Assembly: GCA_900155495.1 (NCBI GenBank)
Contig: FTLJ01000512.1
Span: 146,378 to 210,377, forward strand
Direction of reading: 5' to 3'
Length of the DNA: 64,000 bases
From: Porogramme epimiltina
Lineage: Eukaryota > Basidiomycota > Agaricomycetes > Polyporales > Polyporaceae
The stretch's first letter is position 1. Every line of letters starts with the position of its first letter. Below, piece after piece: positions 22,936-34,846 of this stretch. Made by a program: the position numbers and the translations under genes. The notes under the pieces were generated by a model. The model saw nothing but the letters and a program-made list of their open reading frames with translations, was not told the origin of the DNA and ran no database searches.

Positions 22936-25517
22936 AAAGAATTTGATGTGGGCACTATAGTAGTAGGATGCACTGTCGCTTATCGGCTGGAATAAATCAC
23001 AGTAGGAATGCACATTGGCCCGTTTTGCATGTGTGCCTTGGACGCGAGAACGTTGAATTCTCAAGCACCTCATGAAAATGGGATGCGGGAGAGGCCGGAG
23101 AGAGAAGCAAAGTGTAATATGTATTCGTAGAGCTTCCGAGTCCCCCGGCCTGGCAGTGATCGCGTTTGGCCACGGCCAGACGAGCGCCCGTATACCGTGC
23201 TTCCGCTTCTTCCTCTCCGGCCCATGGCCAGTTCTTCCCAGTGGTCATCAAATATCTTCTCGAGCACATCCTTTTGTAACTCCACCGAGTCACATTTGTG
23301 TACGCACTCAATCCTCACCCCCTCGGACAATCCTCTATGGCACCGTGTAGTAGCAAGTCAACTGCCGCAGCCGATTCAACACAGACTATGATCACTAGCA
23401 AGAGGTTCACATCCCCTCATACAATTTGCTCGACCCACACATTCGACGGGGATCACTGTGGCTCTCCTCAAAATCAAATACCGGACCATGAACCGCCAGC
23501 CGCCAGTAATGCCGTAGGCTAAGGAGGCTCGCCCTGGGAGACGCGTTATTATGGGTTGCTGGACGCGGACGGTGTGTGCCCCCTCTATCATGATGCTCCT
23601 TCCATTTCGTATGTACCTACTCCCCAATTCCTGCCCGTTTACTCAACCTTTCATATCCACATTCTATCTCCATCCCCATCTAACGCCTCCGGCGTTCCCC
23701 CTACGGACCCTACCCGTTTGACCTTCCACGACGCCGGTAGTTTCACCTGGCAGTACTTCTCTTATTATTCACGCCCCTACTTAGTCTCTTATCCTGGCTT
23801 TCCGGGAATTGGGGATGATCACTCTTTGCCTCGTCCCCGAACCGTGCATCCAGTCTTTCTTATGCTGCAAACTTTACAAGCTTCTACCGTAAGCAGCGTG
23901 GTTTATGGCGTCCAGGATTTTTAGGTAGAGTGTCCGGCGAGCCCCTGCCTCTTCTCTAGCATCCGCGCCCAGCCACATTAGCCCCGCGTAGAAGTCACCC
24001 CGCCGCGAATTGAACACAAGCGCGTATTATATTCGCTATGCCTTAGGGTGGCCTTTTAGACCGTTCGCATCCCTCATATACTATTAGATATACTGTTGTG
24101 TATATATCATATTAGCGAGGAGAGATCTCCCTCACGACCGGCGAATGCATAGCTTCCATTGGAACCAAAAACCAATCCATAACGGACACCCGCATTGAAA
24201 CTAAACCTTGAGGCCCATAGCTCAGTGTGTCAGCCCGAACAGATTGCGGTATCACAGCGATTGGTCATCGTGGAAGACCACCACTGTTGTGTACACACAT
24301 ATCAGTAAAATCCGGTTGCAAACTCGAGCGAGCCGGTGTACGTCAGACGGGATGAACAACAACACGGGCTGTGTACATGTATTGCCGCCTTGCGAACTTC
24401 AGTCTCCCGAAGGTAGCACGCCCGAAAATGCCCAGGCATACCATCTCCGAGATGGGAATCAATACCGTCACAAATGGGAACAAAGGGCTGAGGATGATAG
24501 GGAGCCTTCAGATCGCGGTAAGGGGTGAACACCTTTGTCTCCTTAGGCGATGATCGCGCTCCGGTGAAATCGACGACGATGATAGAAGCGACGTACCGCG
24601 GGCGGTGACGAACTTTGCGATAATTCGAGGAGAAGGGCGTCGTCAGGACACTCACACTAGGTACCTTAAGGGCGTGGTGCGGCCGTGGACGTAATGGGAT
24701 TTGACAGAAGAAGGGAAATTCAATAGGCGGCGCCGCTGGGGTTCGAGGTCCGGGGTGTGAGCATCTCATCATCCTGTTGCACGACAGCGGCGTGTGGCGA
24801 ACAAAAGTGAAGCCGCCTTATCGTGGAAGAGTTTCAGATGAAGGTCCTGGGACACACAAAGCCCTTGGGGAGGGGCCCGAGGCCGACTCGCCGCCGCCGC
24901 TTGATGGACGAGGTAAGGAACCGTGCAACCGCTGTTCGTAAGCGAGGATGGAACAACGTCTAAGATCAAAACGTCAGTCTACTGTCCTTCTCTGGCGGCC
25001 TAGCTACTGTATTGTACCACCCACCCGGCAACTTGGGCGAGACCGTTGGGGGAGAGTCTCGCCCAACCAGCGAGCAATGTTATTGCCAACGTTGCATCGG
25101 TTGTACGTCTGTGGAATTTAGCTTTCGAGAAAGGAGTAAACGTGTGTTGATAAGTTCAGACATGGGGCCTAGGAACGGTAGTAATGCACGCTCAGGTGGG
25201 GAAGGGCAAAAATCTCTAGACGTTCCTCGCTCCGGAGACCGCCGGATGTGTATGACAAAAGTGGAATTGGGCAAATAAGAACATCACATGCGCCCACAAA
25301 CCCACCCATGCCGTTCCCACGCTGCCCTTATAAGGGCGCGATCGGAACGTATCCGACAATCGTACTATACGACATTGTTGCATCGTCATGATTGTGTGCT
25401 TATATTGTCGATTTGCATATGATAGTTCAATCGTTGTCTCGTCTGGTACCGTGATGGTCGTTCTGATTGACGGGTGACAACAAGACTCAGATGCCTACGT
25501 AGGCGGTAAGATATCAA
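22936..25517. other. 2.6 kb intergenic region
   Basis: The first 90 bases are the flank shared with MVD1. Beyond this, open frames on both strands (for example minus 23070-23330 and plus 23556-23924) lack an ATG start or recognisable motif. I see no tRNA or transposon signature until the tRNA-Ser at 25518. Confidence 0.45.
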
Positions 25518-25610
25518 GACACTATGGCCGAGTGGTTAAGGCGACAGATTCGAATTTGTTCGATCATCTGTTTCCCTCTGGGAGCGCAGGTTCAAATCCT
25601 GCTGGTGTCG
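25518..25610 (+). tRNA. tRNA-Ser (anticodon CGA) with an 11-nt intron
   Basis: The acceptor stem pairs GACACTA (25518-25524) with TGGTGTC (25603-25609), followed by discriminator G. The A box is TGGCCGAGTGGTTAAGG and the B box GGTTCAAATCC. The anticodon stem is ACAGA/TCTGT with loop TT-CGA-A-A; the anticodon CGA is at 25551-25553. Eleven extra bases (25555-25565) sit right after position 37, the standard place of eukaryotic tRNA introns. A long variable arm (TTCCCTCTGGGAGC region) marks a class II tRNA, as tRNA-Ser needs. It decodes UCG. Confidence 0.93.
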
Positions 25611-25621
25611 TTTTGGTTTTT
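25611..25621 (+). terminator. RNA polymerase III terminator of the tRNA
   Basis: Two T runs (TTTT at 25611-25614 and TTTTT at 25617-25621) directly follow the tRNA on the coding strand. Confidence 0.75.
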
Positions 25622-25822
25622 GATCTTGGCCTTGGATTGTTCTCTTGGGTGTCAGCAGCCTGAGCTGACTTTTACGTTTGACACTCATATTTGAACACTT
25701 CTCCAGAGTCTTGTGCAGAGACGGTATACATAGGTAATGTTGGCCGCTCCCGTCCTTTCGGATTATATGACTATAGATGAACTGGTAGAGGTTGTAATAA
25801 AATAACACGTATAGATATATAT

Positions 25823-28800
25823 TCACCCTCTCCTCAAGACCCGCCGACACCAGATGATGATATCATCTGCAACGTCGCCCGTCCACGTACGCGCTTCATC
25901 GATGAGTGTGTCAAATCTCTGCTCGCTCCAAGGGGACCGCACGTCATGTCGCTCCGCAGCGGTGAACCGCAGCACATCTTTGACAGTGACCAGGCCGACG
26001 AGCTCTCCATGGTTTTCCACCAGAATCACTCGCGGACTAAAGGGGTGGGAAGTCGGTTTAGTACGATTACGGGAAAAAATGGCCATGGGATTGCAGATGG
26101 GCTTACCCCATCCGTTTGAAAAGCTGCATGACGATCTCTAGTGGGAGTTGCGGTGAGACTGTCAGAGGGGTCTAACGCGTGGGGTCAGCGAGAATGCACA
26201 CACGAAATGGAGGGCTTAACATACCTGGTTAACCCACGGCCACAGCTTGAGGATGTCTGGCGTCGCAGTGGTTTCCATGATCTCCGTTGAGATATCTTCG
26301 TCGACGCCAACCGCTGGCCCTGCCGTCACGCCTCCCATCTCGACCTCCTCTCGGTCCTCGTCGTCTGCTTCAAAAGACACTGGGGTATACGGGTGAATAT
26401 CTTGCATCTTTCTCGCCTTCTCTGCAAGGGAGGTCAGCGTTAACGGAGTCTTACACAGACGATTACACGCACCGAACACGTAGCGGAGATCGGTGCGGTC
26501 GATAAACCCTAGCAATATACGCTTCCCATCTGCCGACACTACTGGGAAGCCCTTCACGTCTGTACTCGCAGCGATTCCCTCTGTGTGAGCCCTGCGATTA
26601 GATATCGACTTCGAAACAACGCAAGGTCTAGAAACGGGCTCACCGATGTCCCTGACAGAAAGGCCGGACACGGGCACGGTCTTCAAGTCGGTCCTCATAA
26701 CCCGGGAAACTACTGACAGGTTAGCAAGATCATGCGTGAGTGGTGGATGTGCGTCATGCCTGGGACGTTGTAGGCATGGTCGTCCTTTTCCAAGAACGGA
26801 TATCCATTGAACCTGATCATCTCGTCTGCAATGCCCGTGGTGCCAAGGAAATCCCCAACTGCTTTCGTAACGAGCAATACAATCTATGCGCACGGTTAGC
26901 GTTTAAGAATTGCTACTGATAAAAGAAAGTAAAAACTCGCCATGGTCGGTAGAATGTAAGTCAGTGCGCCGGTCAGCTCGAACATTATGACTACGACAGT
27001 GACTGTAAGCCTCATGATCCCACTATTGGCAAGATGTCAGACTAATCGTTATGTCTCGAGTGACATTAACCCACCTAAGAGCAGCAGCTGCCCCGAGCAG
27101 CGCATAGGTTCCCGGTGTGATACATGGTACGTCAGGAGCGCAGACCGCAAACATGCCGGAATTGGGATATGCACTATGAGGAAGGGACTGGGTATCCCAC
27201 ACGATGCAACAGAAAGACGTGACGTGCATACCGACTCAAAGCTTTAACCATGATGCCAACCATCCGTCCAAACGTAGCCCCAATGGTCATTGAGGGTACG
27301 AAAATGCCAGCGGGAACTTTGCACCCATACGACACCACCACCAAGCCAACGCGGATTACCGTCGCCAAGAAGAGGGAGTTGACCATCTGCCATTGATACG
27401 CCGTTCTGCATAGAGTCGAGTCAGACTGTTTCGAGGGTATAGCAGTGAGGAAATACTTACTGGCAAAGGTGATCAAAATCGCTGGCACCATCACACTCCC
27501 TGAAGAGAATTTCCATACTCTCTGTCATGTCAATACGGAGGAAATGGTTGAACCATCCAATCATCGCGGTGATAGTAGCGAGTATGACGGCCTCCGCGAT
27601 AGCGTGTTTTCCAAGGTAACGCTTCCGGAACGCTGTGACCTTGAGGTTGAACTTGATGACAAACGCACCATACAGACCCTTCGTTTCAAGGATGGTCAGC
27701 TAGGTAGTGTGAGAAGAATCTATGAACACACCCCAAATATACCCAGGATGATGAAGAACATGATTTCGAAAAAGTGCCAGTCCCGGTCGTAAGTGACTTG
27801 GAACAGTACCAGCTTTCCGCTTCGATAAGGGTTCATAGCCTGCATGGATGTAAGATGCGTTGTAGTCTGGCAAGAAAAGTGTGCTTACAGACAGCGTGAC
27901 TGTTGCGACTAGAGCGCAAAAAAAGCTCCTCCACATAGTCTTGATACTGAAAACACTACTCATTTCCTGCCAGACGCCGCGTTAGTAGAATACAGATTCA
28001 AGGACGCACCCGCCTACCTCGATAGAGAAAAGTACACCTCCAATAGGTGCACCGAAAGCGACAGCTACTCCTGCGGCACTGGAGGCGGTGAGTATTTCCC
28101 GCATCTTCACTGCAAAGCAAGGTTAATCTAGGAGTAAAGCTTTAGAAGTTTGGTGCTTACGCTGGCTTCTTGAAAATCCCCTGAAAGCACTGGCAACGAG
28201 GTTTCCTATGCAAGTTGCAAAGTGCACCGACGGTCCTTCCTTCCCCACAGACAACCCGGAAGCAATGACCAAGGGCTTCACTCGCTTTCATAAACCGAAG
28301 TACGTGCACTGTGAATGGGAGGGGACATACTAGCGTGACACTCTTGATGAAGAACGTCCCGAATCCCAAGAAACCCTTCATGACGAACCCTCCGATGATG
28401 CACTTTATCTCAGAGATGCCTGATCCTGCTGCATAAGGTGCCAAGGACCGTACTAGATGGGCAGCGACGAATGAGAATGCTGACTGTGGGGACGGAGCGT
28501 GAGCATATTGGCGTTTTGCGATTAGACGAGTCACCACGCACCGCGAAGAGTACATAGATAGCCCATCGAGCGGGCATTACATCGCTCCATTGATGCCATG
28601 CCTCACATGTATCCTCGTCGCCTCCTTCAATTTCCCAGCAACAAAACTGCTGGTTCAACCACCACCCGTCCGAGCAATATCCCATCTTGATGTCTGACAG
28701 CCATTCCGTCGTAATGGAGATGAGAGCCGCATTGATTCCGATAGCCATGCCTACATTTGGTGAAGAAGTAGTGGTCGGTAAATGACGATTTGAAGAGGAA

Positions 28801-29239
28801 CAGCTCAAAGGGGCAGGCAGAGGGAGAATCACTGGAAGGTAGCTGTTTGTGCGGGACTTACCAACGAGAGTAACGACAAACCAGCTCTGCCCGGCATGGG
28901 CTATACTTGATATTCGTGACCATAGCCATGCCAAAGACACCTCTCCGCGTGGACCTCGGTATGGGGTATGTTGGTTCCGCGCAGCTCGTAATCGCCTATT
29001 GCGTTCTATGATAGAGTCCTGTATCCAGTCTTCACGATATTGGTTAGTTTTGCAGTGTCCGCAGAGACGTGACTTATTGACCTATGGTGGTGAAGTCCTC
29101 GTAGCGTCTGTGAGCGAACCGACGTCAACTAAAACGATAAGTTGTGGAAGGATGGGGAGACGTACTGAGCATGCTCCAACCTTTCGTCGCCATCATGACG
29201 TCGCACTTCGTGGTACTGTGAGCGGCGTTCGCGAGACAT
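25823..29239 (-). CDS. CLC-family chloride channel/transporter with CBS domains
   Basis: Voltage-gated type chloride channel or Cl-/H+ exchanger, probably of an internal membrane like yeast Gef1. The start at 29239 ([18 protein letters not shown]) was found by splicing 29239-29166 (donor GTACGT), 29107-29082 and 29029-28862, giving [14 protein letters not shown], a conserved CLC N-terminus. Many short exons follow. Motifs in order: [29 protein letters not shown] (gating Glu), [26 protein letters not shown], then two cytosolic CBS domains ([32 protein letters not shown]) and the stop at 25823-25825. All ion-pathway motifs are present. I counted roughly 10-12 membrane segments, as usual. Exact exon borders between 26.9 and 28.1 kb were not all traced. 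Confidence 0.9.
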
Positions 29240-29603
29240 AATGACACCTCCGAAGCATGTGCCACGCCGCTGGACAGAGAGGGTGCAAGAGGGGCTTTGG
29301 AGTTAGAGTGAGGTAGTAGTGAAGCTGAGCTACAAACGCGCAACGAGTCCCATGAGCCGCTCACAGACCGATTCCGAACTACTCGGAGAATACAAGCGCT
29401 AGGCATGCTGCACCGCAGCACACGGCCCGGACCCGGTCCAGGGCTTCATACAGCGAGGGTTAGAATGTTCAAGGGCATTCGTAGCTATGCACACTACAAT
29501 GGAGCGGTAATATGCATTCAAAATGCTAAGCTAGAGTACAGATAATATGAAGCTAAGCTGAGTGTATGGAGAAAGATCAGTCCTCCAGGCTCCTCGCACC
29601 CTC
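29240..29603. other. intergenic between two minus-strand genes
   Basis: Upstream region of the CLC gene; its left part must hold the CLC promoter. Nothing else seen. Confidence 0.4.
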
Positions 29604-30579
29604 CTACCGACCATTATGCGGCTCATCCCTTTTCACAGTGTGAGCAGGACTTCGAGACTGTCAAGGTTCACTCACCTGCGCCGACTGTTTTGTACGCGTA
29701 TAAAAAGCCAATCGACCGCGGTGCGAACCCCAGTGCTTCGGATGCACGTCAGCGAGTAGTAGGGCGTGGGGCCAGTGATAATGAACACACCCTTCAAGAG
29801 CAGACACTCCCATGACATCTAGACTGGCTATGCGCTCAGCACGCTGTTGTGATTCTGTCTCCTCCCCATAGCTTCTGCGCGCGCTTTCCAGCTTGCGCCT
29901 GTGCCAATCCTCATAGTCGTTCCGGATTTCCTCGACGGATAGACTCTGTGGACTATCCTGCTTGTTCGCGACCAAAAGGAGGGGTACGCCCAGGATCTGG
30001 GGAGCAGAAAGGACGGAGTCTTGGAGACCCTGTTCGCCATCAGGTGTACGAGCACATGTCGAAGACCAGGGACGTACCAAACACCTCCCAGCCCTCGCTC
30101 AGCCGTTCACGGTCCTCCGCATCAATGACAAACACCACTGCATGACAATCGTCGTAGTACCGATGCCAGATGTTTCGTATTCCACGTTGACCCCCAAGGT
30201 CCCAAAACTTCAATATCGTAGAGGGGAGCGTAATCTTGCCCACTGTACGGGAAGATGCACGCTCAGAATGCCATCATAGTAAGATAATGAATGAAGTGCA
30301 TACTGTTTTGGCCTACAGTGGGTGCAATCTTGTCCGGAGATAGCCCTGGGACATCGTTATAGAGCGTTTTGATCTTCTCTAACAGAGTCTACAGGTATAT
30401 GAAGTCTTAGTGGGCCCACGGAATCGAGGAGGGAAGACAGACCGTCTTGCCTGCGCCGTCTAGACCGATGATAATGACCGAAAACTCCTCCTTCCTAAGA
30501 AATGAGCTTAGATCGGATTTAACCATGATTCCACACACCTGGTCATGTACTCGTGGAACCCCTTGAGAAGATGATACAT
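29604..30579 (-). CDS. ARL3: ARL3/ARFRP1-type small GTPase
   Basis: Arf-like GTPase of the trans-Golgi that recruits ARL1 and golgin tethers in yeast and animals. The ATG at 30579 gives MYHLLKGFHEYMTR, the family N-terminus that lacks Gly2 and so is not myristoylated. G motifs: GLDGAGKT (P-loop), APTVG (switch I Thr), WDLGGQ (G3) and NKQD (G4). The C-terminal helix reads TGVRTAVDWLFIRVQNSRRR. A linker of about 20 residues (KLESARRSYGEETESQQR) lies between NKQD and SALEG, longer than in most Arf proteins but known for this subfamily. About seven exons. The last exon is uncertain: the acceptor choice gives a stop at 29604 or slightly further left. It has a 196-bp divergent promoter with VMA16. 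Confidence 0.9.
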
Positions 30580-30775
30580 GGAGAACAGTGAGCTGGAGCT
30601 TGAGCCAACGAAACGCTTGCTAGAGGAGGAAGCAGTTGGATTCGAATGCTTCAGCCACAGCCGAAGCGCCTTGCTATGACGCTTATTGCGGACCAAACAC
30701 CGGCAAACATACATCGGCCTGAGCTGGTCACCGCCGCCGACGGCGAACGCATACACTCCCCTCCGCCCCTTCACG
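30580..30775. promoter_or_regulatory. short divergent promoter of ARL3 and VMA16
   Basis: Only 196 bases separate the two start codons of these endomembrane genes, so both promoters must lie here. Both products act in the Golgi/vacuole system. Confidence 0.6.
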
Positions 30776-31751
30776 ATGGGCTTATACTCGTCATACTACT
30801 CCTATGGCCTTCCCACCTTCGTTGCCCTAGTTGTCGCGCTCTACCTGCTCTTCACCGGTTCGTCGCTTCCCGGGGCTGGCCACACATACCGCTAATGTTC
30901 AAACGAATGGCAACCCGCTAGGATCCGGAGAGGCATTTAACGTCGGTCGTTTCCTTGAGGAAACAAGTCCCTATGCGTGGGCATCGACAGGGATTGGTCT
31001 GTGCATTGGCCTGAGTGTGTTGGGTGCTGGCTGGTATGTCCATTAGTTCCTTCACAATTACCGTCTTCGACATCTCGGTGCAGGGGTATCTTCATTACGG
31101 GTGCTTCCATCCTCGGTGGCGGCGTTCGAGCACCTCGCATTAGGACGAAGAACTTGATCAGGTATGTCCACCAATGAGAGTGTCAAGACGGCTATTGAAC
31201 TCTATTTCAGTATCATCTTCTGCGAGGTTGTCGCCATTTACGGCGTTGTAAGTTATTTCAGCCACGAATCCTACGACCTGCTCATCTCTAGCTTTTAGAT
31301 CATTGGCATTGTCTATTCGGCACGTGTTGCGCCTGTGGCTGATACCGTCCTCTACACTCGGGAGAATTACTTCACCGGTATGTCCTGCAGTCATTCTCCC
31401 CTCGCTTGCTGCTACATGTCTGTGCAGGATACGCGCTCTTCTGGGGAGGTCTCACTGTTGGTGTCTGCAACCTCCTTTGCGGCATCTCGGTGGGAATTGC
31501 AGGCTCTACCGCCGCCCTCGCCGATGCCGCCGACCCAGATTTGTTTGTCAAGATCCTCATTGTGGAGGTGTTTGGCAGTATCATGGGTCTTTTCGGCCTC
31601 ATCGGTAAGTCTTCTGAAATGCTTTCATGGTTCTCGCGTTTGGTTGCTGATGACTGAAGCAGTCGGGCTGCTCATGATCGGACAAGCGACCGAGTTCACG
31701 GCAGCTGCTACAGTAGCATCCCCTGCGGTCGTATCGCCGTTTGTACATTGA
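30776..31751 (+). CDS. VMA16: V-ATPase proteolipid subunit c'' (VMA16)
   Basis: One of the ring subunits of the V0 sector that carries protons across vacuolar and Golgi membranes. The ATG at 30776 starts [13 protein letters not shown], followed by a first membrane helix ([14 protein letters not shown]) that marks c'' rather than c. Further helices: [45 protein letters not shown] with the essential proton-carrying Glu, [18 protein letters not shown] and [10 protein letters not shown]. The stop is at 31749-31751. About six introns of 50-65 nt with GT-AG ends; the first joins LLFTG to SGEAFNVG. Length and five-helix layout match the family. Confidence 0.95.
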
Positions 31752-31980
31752 AACTGGCTGTTTCTGCATACGAGTGTCTATAATACCCATTACAATGGAC
31801 AATAATAACACGGGATCTCCTCAAATTACATTGTATGCCGGCCTGGCTCGACAACCCGTTACATAACGCGGCAGGCACGTTGCACTCCGGGAATCCCATC
31901 CGCGTGCCACTTTGGTGCACTGCGGTAGGTCTGACCAGTTTGTTAAGGTTTCGGACAATGTTCACCCCTTCCCTCTCCCA

Positions 31981-34424
31981 ATGCCTCGCCCAAACGCCAG
32001 CCCACAGTGTTTGAAGTGCGGAAGCTGTATGGTTTTTATTTCCAACGAGTACACTATTTTCAACTTAACTTCTCCCCGCACAGCCAACCACTTCACCCAC
32101 CAATGTACTCGCGGCGAAGAGGTATTCTCCACTTGGTGTAGATCCCGCCACAATCCTGATGTTTTCCACTCAAAGGCAAGTTATGGATGGACCCGCACCA
32201 CCAGGCAAAAGTCAAAGTATTCCGTACGTATGAGTATCTTCGTTGTCTTAATGGATTATGGAGAAGACTTCTAGGGTAAATTGTGTTCTCGCTGCAAACT
32301 TCCAGGACACAATGCGAAGACTTGCTCCAAGAAGAGAAGTCAAGGCCAGGGCAACCAACCACAGTGTTCATTATGCGGAGAGACGGGACATAAAATCTGG
32401 CAATGTGCCATGATACCCTGTCCGGTGCGACATCCCCCTTCAATTCATTATTCCAATCTCATCATCGGCTCAAGACATGTGGACTTGCAGGTCATGATTC
32501 CTCCTCCTGTTCCAATGTTGAGCCACAGAGCGCAGATCAACACGCCCAAGGGGACGTTCATGAAAAAGTTTCGTCCAGTAGAAAGACCAGCGGCTCGTCA
32601 AAACGGTGCACTCTTATTTTTGTTATCTCCATGGCCCCACCGCATAGTGACCCATACGTCAGCCCTTCCCGGTCGAAAGAAGCCCAAAGACCTCTCGCTG
32701 CCGCTGCGGACACCCCAGACGATCAACTCGATCGTGCAATCAGACTTCTCTCTCGGGCTATAGGTGAGTGTATTCAAACAGATGTGGCAGAACCAGTAAT
32801 CACATAGACCCAACCAGCATTTGACCCCACCGACCCGCGGACCCACCTCGCCCGAGCAACAGCCTACATCAAAGACGGACAGTTCGCCGCAGCGCTTCAG
32901 GACATCGAATCGGCATCCGCCAAACCGACGTACACGCCTACGACTGCCATCCTTCTCCAAGTCGCCCGCTGCCGCCTCCTGCTCGGCTCACCTGCCCCAG
33001 CTCTTCTCGCCGTCCACGACGCACTCTCACTCGACCCATCCAACGCGGATGCGCTAGCGCTTCGCCGTCGCATCCAAGATCTGGATGCACACATGCGGGC
33101 TTACTCCGGGGCGGTCGCCCGTGGGCACTGGCACGCAGCACGAAGCGCATACGCGGCGTGTCTTACGGTGTATGCCCAGGAGGACAGCGATGCGCCGCCA
33201 GCAGTGCGGGGGTGGGGCGTCGAGCTTCTCGTTGCTGAAGGAGCATGGGAGGACGCGATGAAGCTTGTTGAGTACGGCCTTTCTACTTCCCGTGTGGCTA
33301 CCCACCAACATCTACTCGTGATCGCTGATGTGGCCTTCATAGTGTTCTCTTACGTGAAACCCCCAAGGATGCGGGCACGATGATCCTACGTGGGCTGGTG
33401 CTCTTTCTCCAAGCCAAACTGCCCGACGCCCTCGCCCAATTGGTTGATTTGCTCAAACTCGACCCAGACAACGAGAAGGCGAAGACCCTTCGCGGTCGCG
33501 TCAAAACCATCTCTCAGCACAAAGATTCAGGCAACGAGTCCTACCGTGGTGGCGACTGGCATAGTGCGGCTCGGTCTTGGACCACCGCCTTGGAGGTGAG
33601 TTTCGTCGTGGTCATTATCCGGATTTACTCAATATAAGGCTGGCAACCAGACCGTCTCAGAACAGGAGAGCGAGGGCCGTGGCGGGATCATTCGATCTAC
33701 CTGCTCCTTAACAGAGCTAATGCATACTACAAGGCAATTTCCGTTTCCAACATTGGTGGAAGGCTAGGTGCCATACTCACATTCGCAATTGCAGATGGGA
33801 AGACTGTCAGAAGGCCTGAAAGACATCAACATGTCCCTCGAGCTCCGCCCCACCTACTTCAAGGCCCTCCTGTGCCGTGCACGCATCATGCTCGGGATGG
33901 AGCTGTACGAGACCGCGGCGGATAACTTCCGATTAGCCCTTGAACACGGGCGAACGGTGATGACACCTTCGGATGTGAAGGCCGTGGAGGCAGAACTACG
34001 GAATGTGGAACTACTTGCTGAGCAGGAACGCAGCAAGGAGCAAGACTACTATGCGGTTCTCGGTGAGCCTCTCTCTTCTTGCCATAGCCGACTTTTCGCT
34101 CATACTTTGCTGTCAACGACATCCAGGCCTCAACATGAATTGTACTGCGACGGAGATCAAGAAGGCATACCGGGCGTTGTCGTTGAAACACCACCCCGAC
34201 AAGGTACGGTGTTCCATTACCTTCTGATTACTAGCTCTCGAAGGGCTGACTTTCCACAGGGTGGTGTCGAGGAGAAATTCAAGGCAATCGCGCAGGCATA
34301 CGAGGTTCTTTCCGATCCCGAAGAAAGAATGGCGTACGATTACAAACAGCGAGGTTTCCCTTATTCGTCGCACCCGTTCGGCGAGGGATTTGGCTGGTCG
34401 GAGGGGAGGCCGTCCTGGTTTTAA
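31981..34424 (+). CDS. four CCHC zinc knuckles fused in frame to a TPR and J-domain co-chaperone
   Basis: 5' exons 31981-32026, 32084-32121, 32176-32223, 32275-32424 and 32475-32763 encode four zinc knuckles: CLKCGSSNHFTHQC, CSRCKLPGHNAKTC, CSLCGETGHKIWQC and CPTCGLAGHDSSSC, the first and last rebuilt across introns. The same frame runs on without a stop into TPR repeats (RAIRLLSRAIAFDPTD; ALSLDPSNADAL; LKLDPDNEKA; YKMGRLSEGLKDINMSLEL) and a J domain (QDYYAVLG, ALSLKHHPDK with the HPD motif, YEVLSDPEERMAYD) to 34424. The TPR-J part is of the DNAJC7/Tpr2 type, which hands clients between Hsp70 and Hsp90. A Met at 32631 could start a separate TPR-J protein, making two genes. One intron seems to be GC-AG (33734-33794). 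Confidence 0.68.
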
Positions 34425-34846
34425 TTAGCCTTTCGTGTTGCGACGTAGAACGACCTCTTCTGATTCTCGATGAATGCAATCGAACATCGTCCGTTACCGA
34501 TCGCTATGCTCGAGGGATGGCGGGCGTCGCGCCCGAAGGTCGCTCATAGCGCCGCGCAGCTATAAAAAGTCTCGCCGACAAACGTCCAGTTGCAAGGGAT
34601 GCCAGCAGCGCATTCTATAGAACAAAATGATGTGCAGTGTGCTAGGGATACAGATGCGGGGTAGTAACAGTCACAGAAACGGTATCGATGCAAGGAGCGG
34701 CGTAGGTGTACTCGTAAAACGAAAACGACAGTGGTGGGGTTAGCGATGTAACAACAAGCGACAGCACAACACGAGAACAAAAAGTACAAGCACGGAAACA
34801 CAGCTCGCCGTCTACTCCACACGGCAGAGCACTCGCACACATCCAC
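34425..34846. other. intergenic between convergent genes
   Basis: 3' flanks of the J-domain gene and of kinase paralogue E. No gene seen. Confidence 0.45.

Noticed and set aside
23556..23924. 122-codon plus-strand frame
   Set aside because: Begins without an ATG and shows no motif or splice continuation.
28430..28460. GSGISEIK instead of GSGIPEIK in the CLC transporter, as a possible loss of selectivity
   Set aside because: Ser at this position is, as I recall, usual in fungal Gef1-type CLC proteins, and the gating Glu is present.
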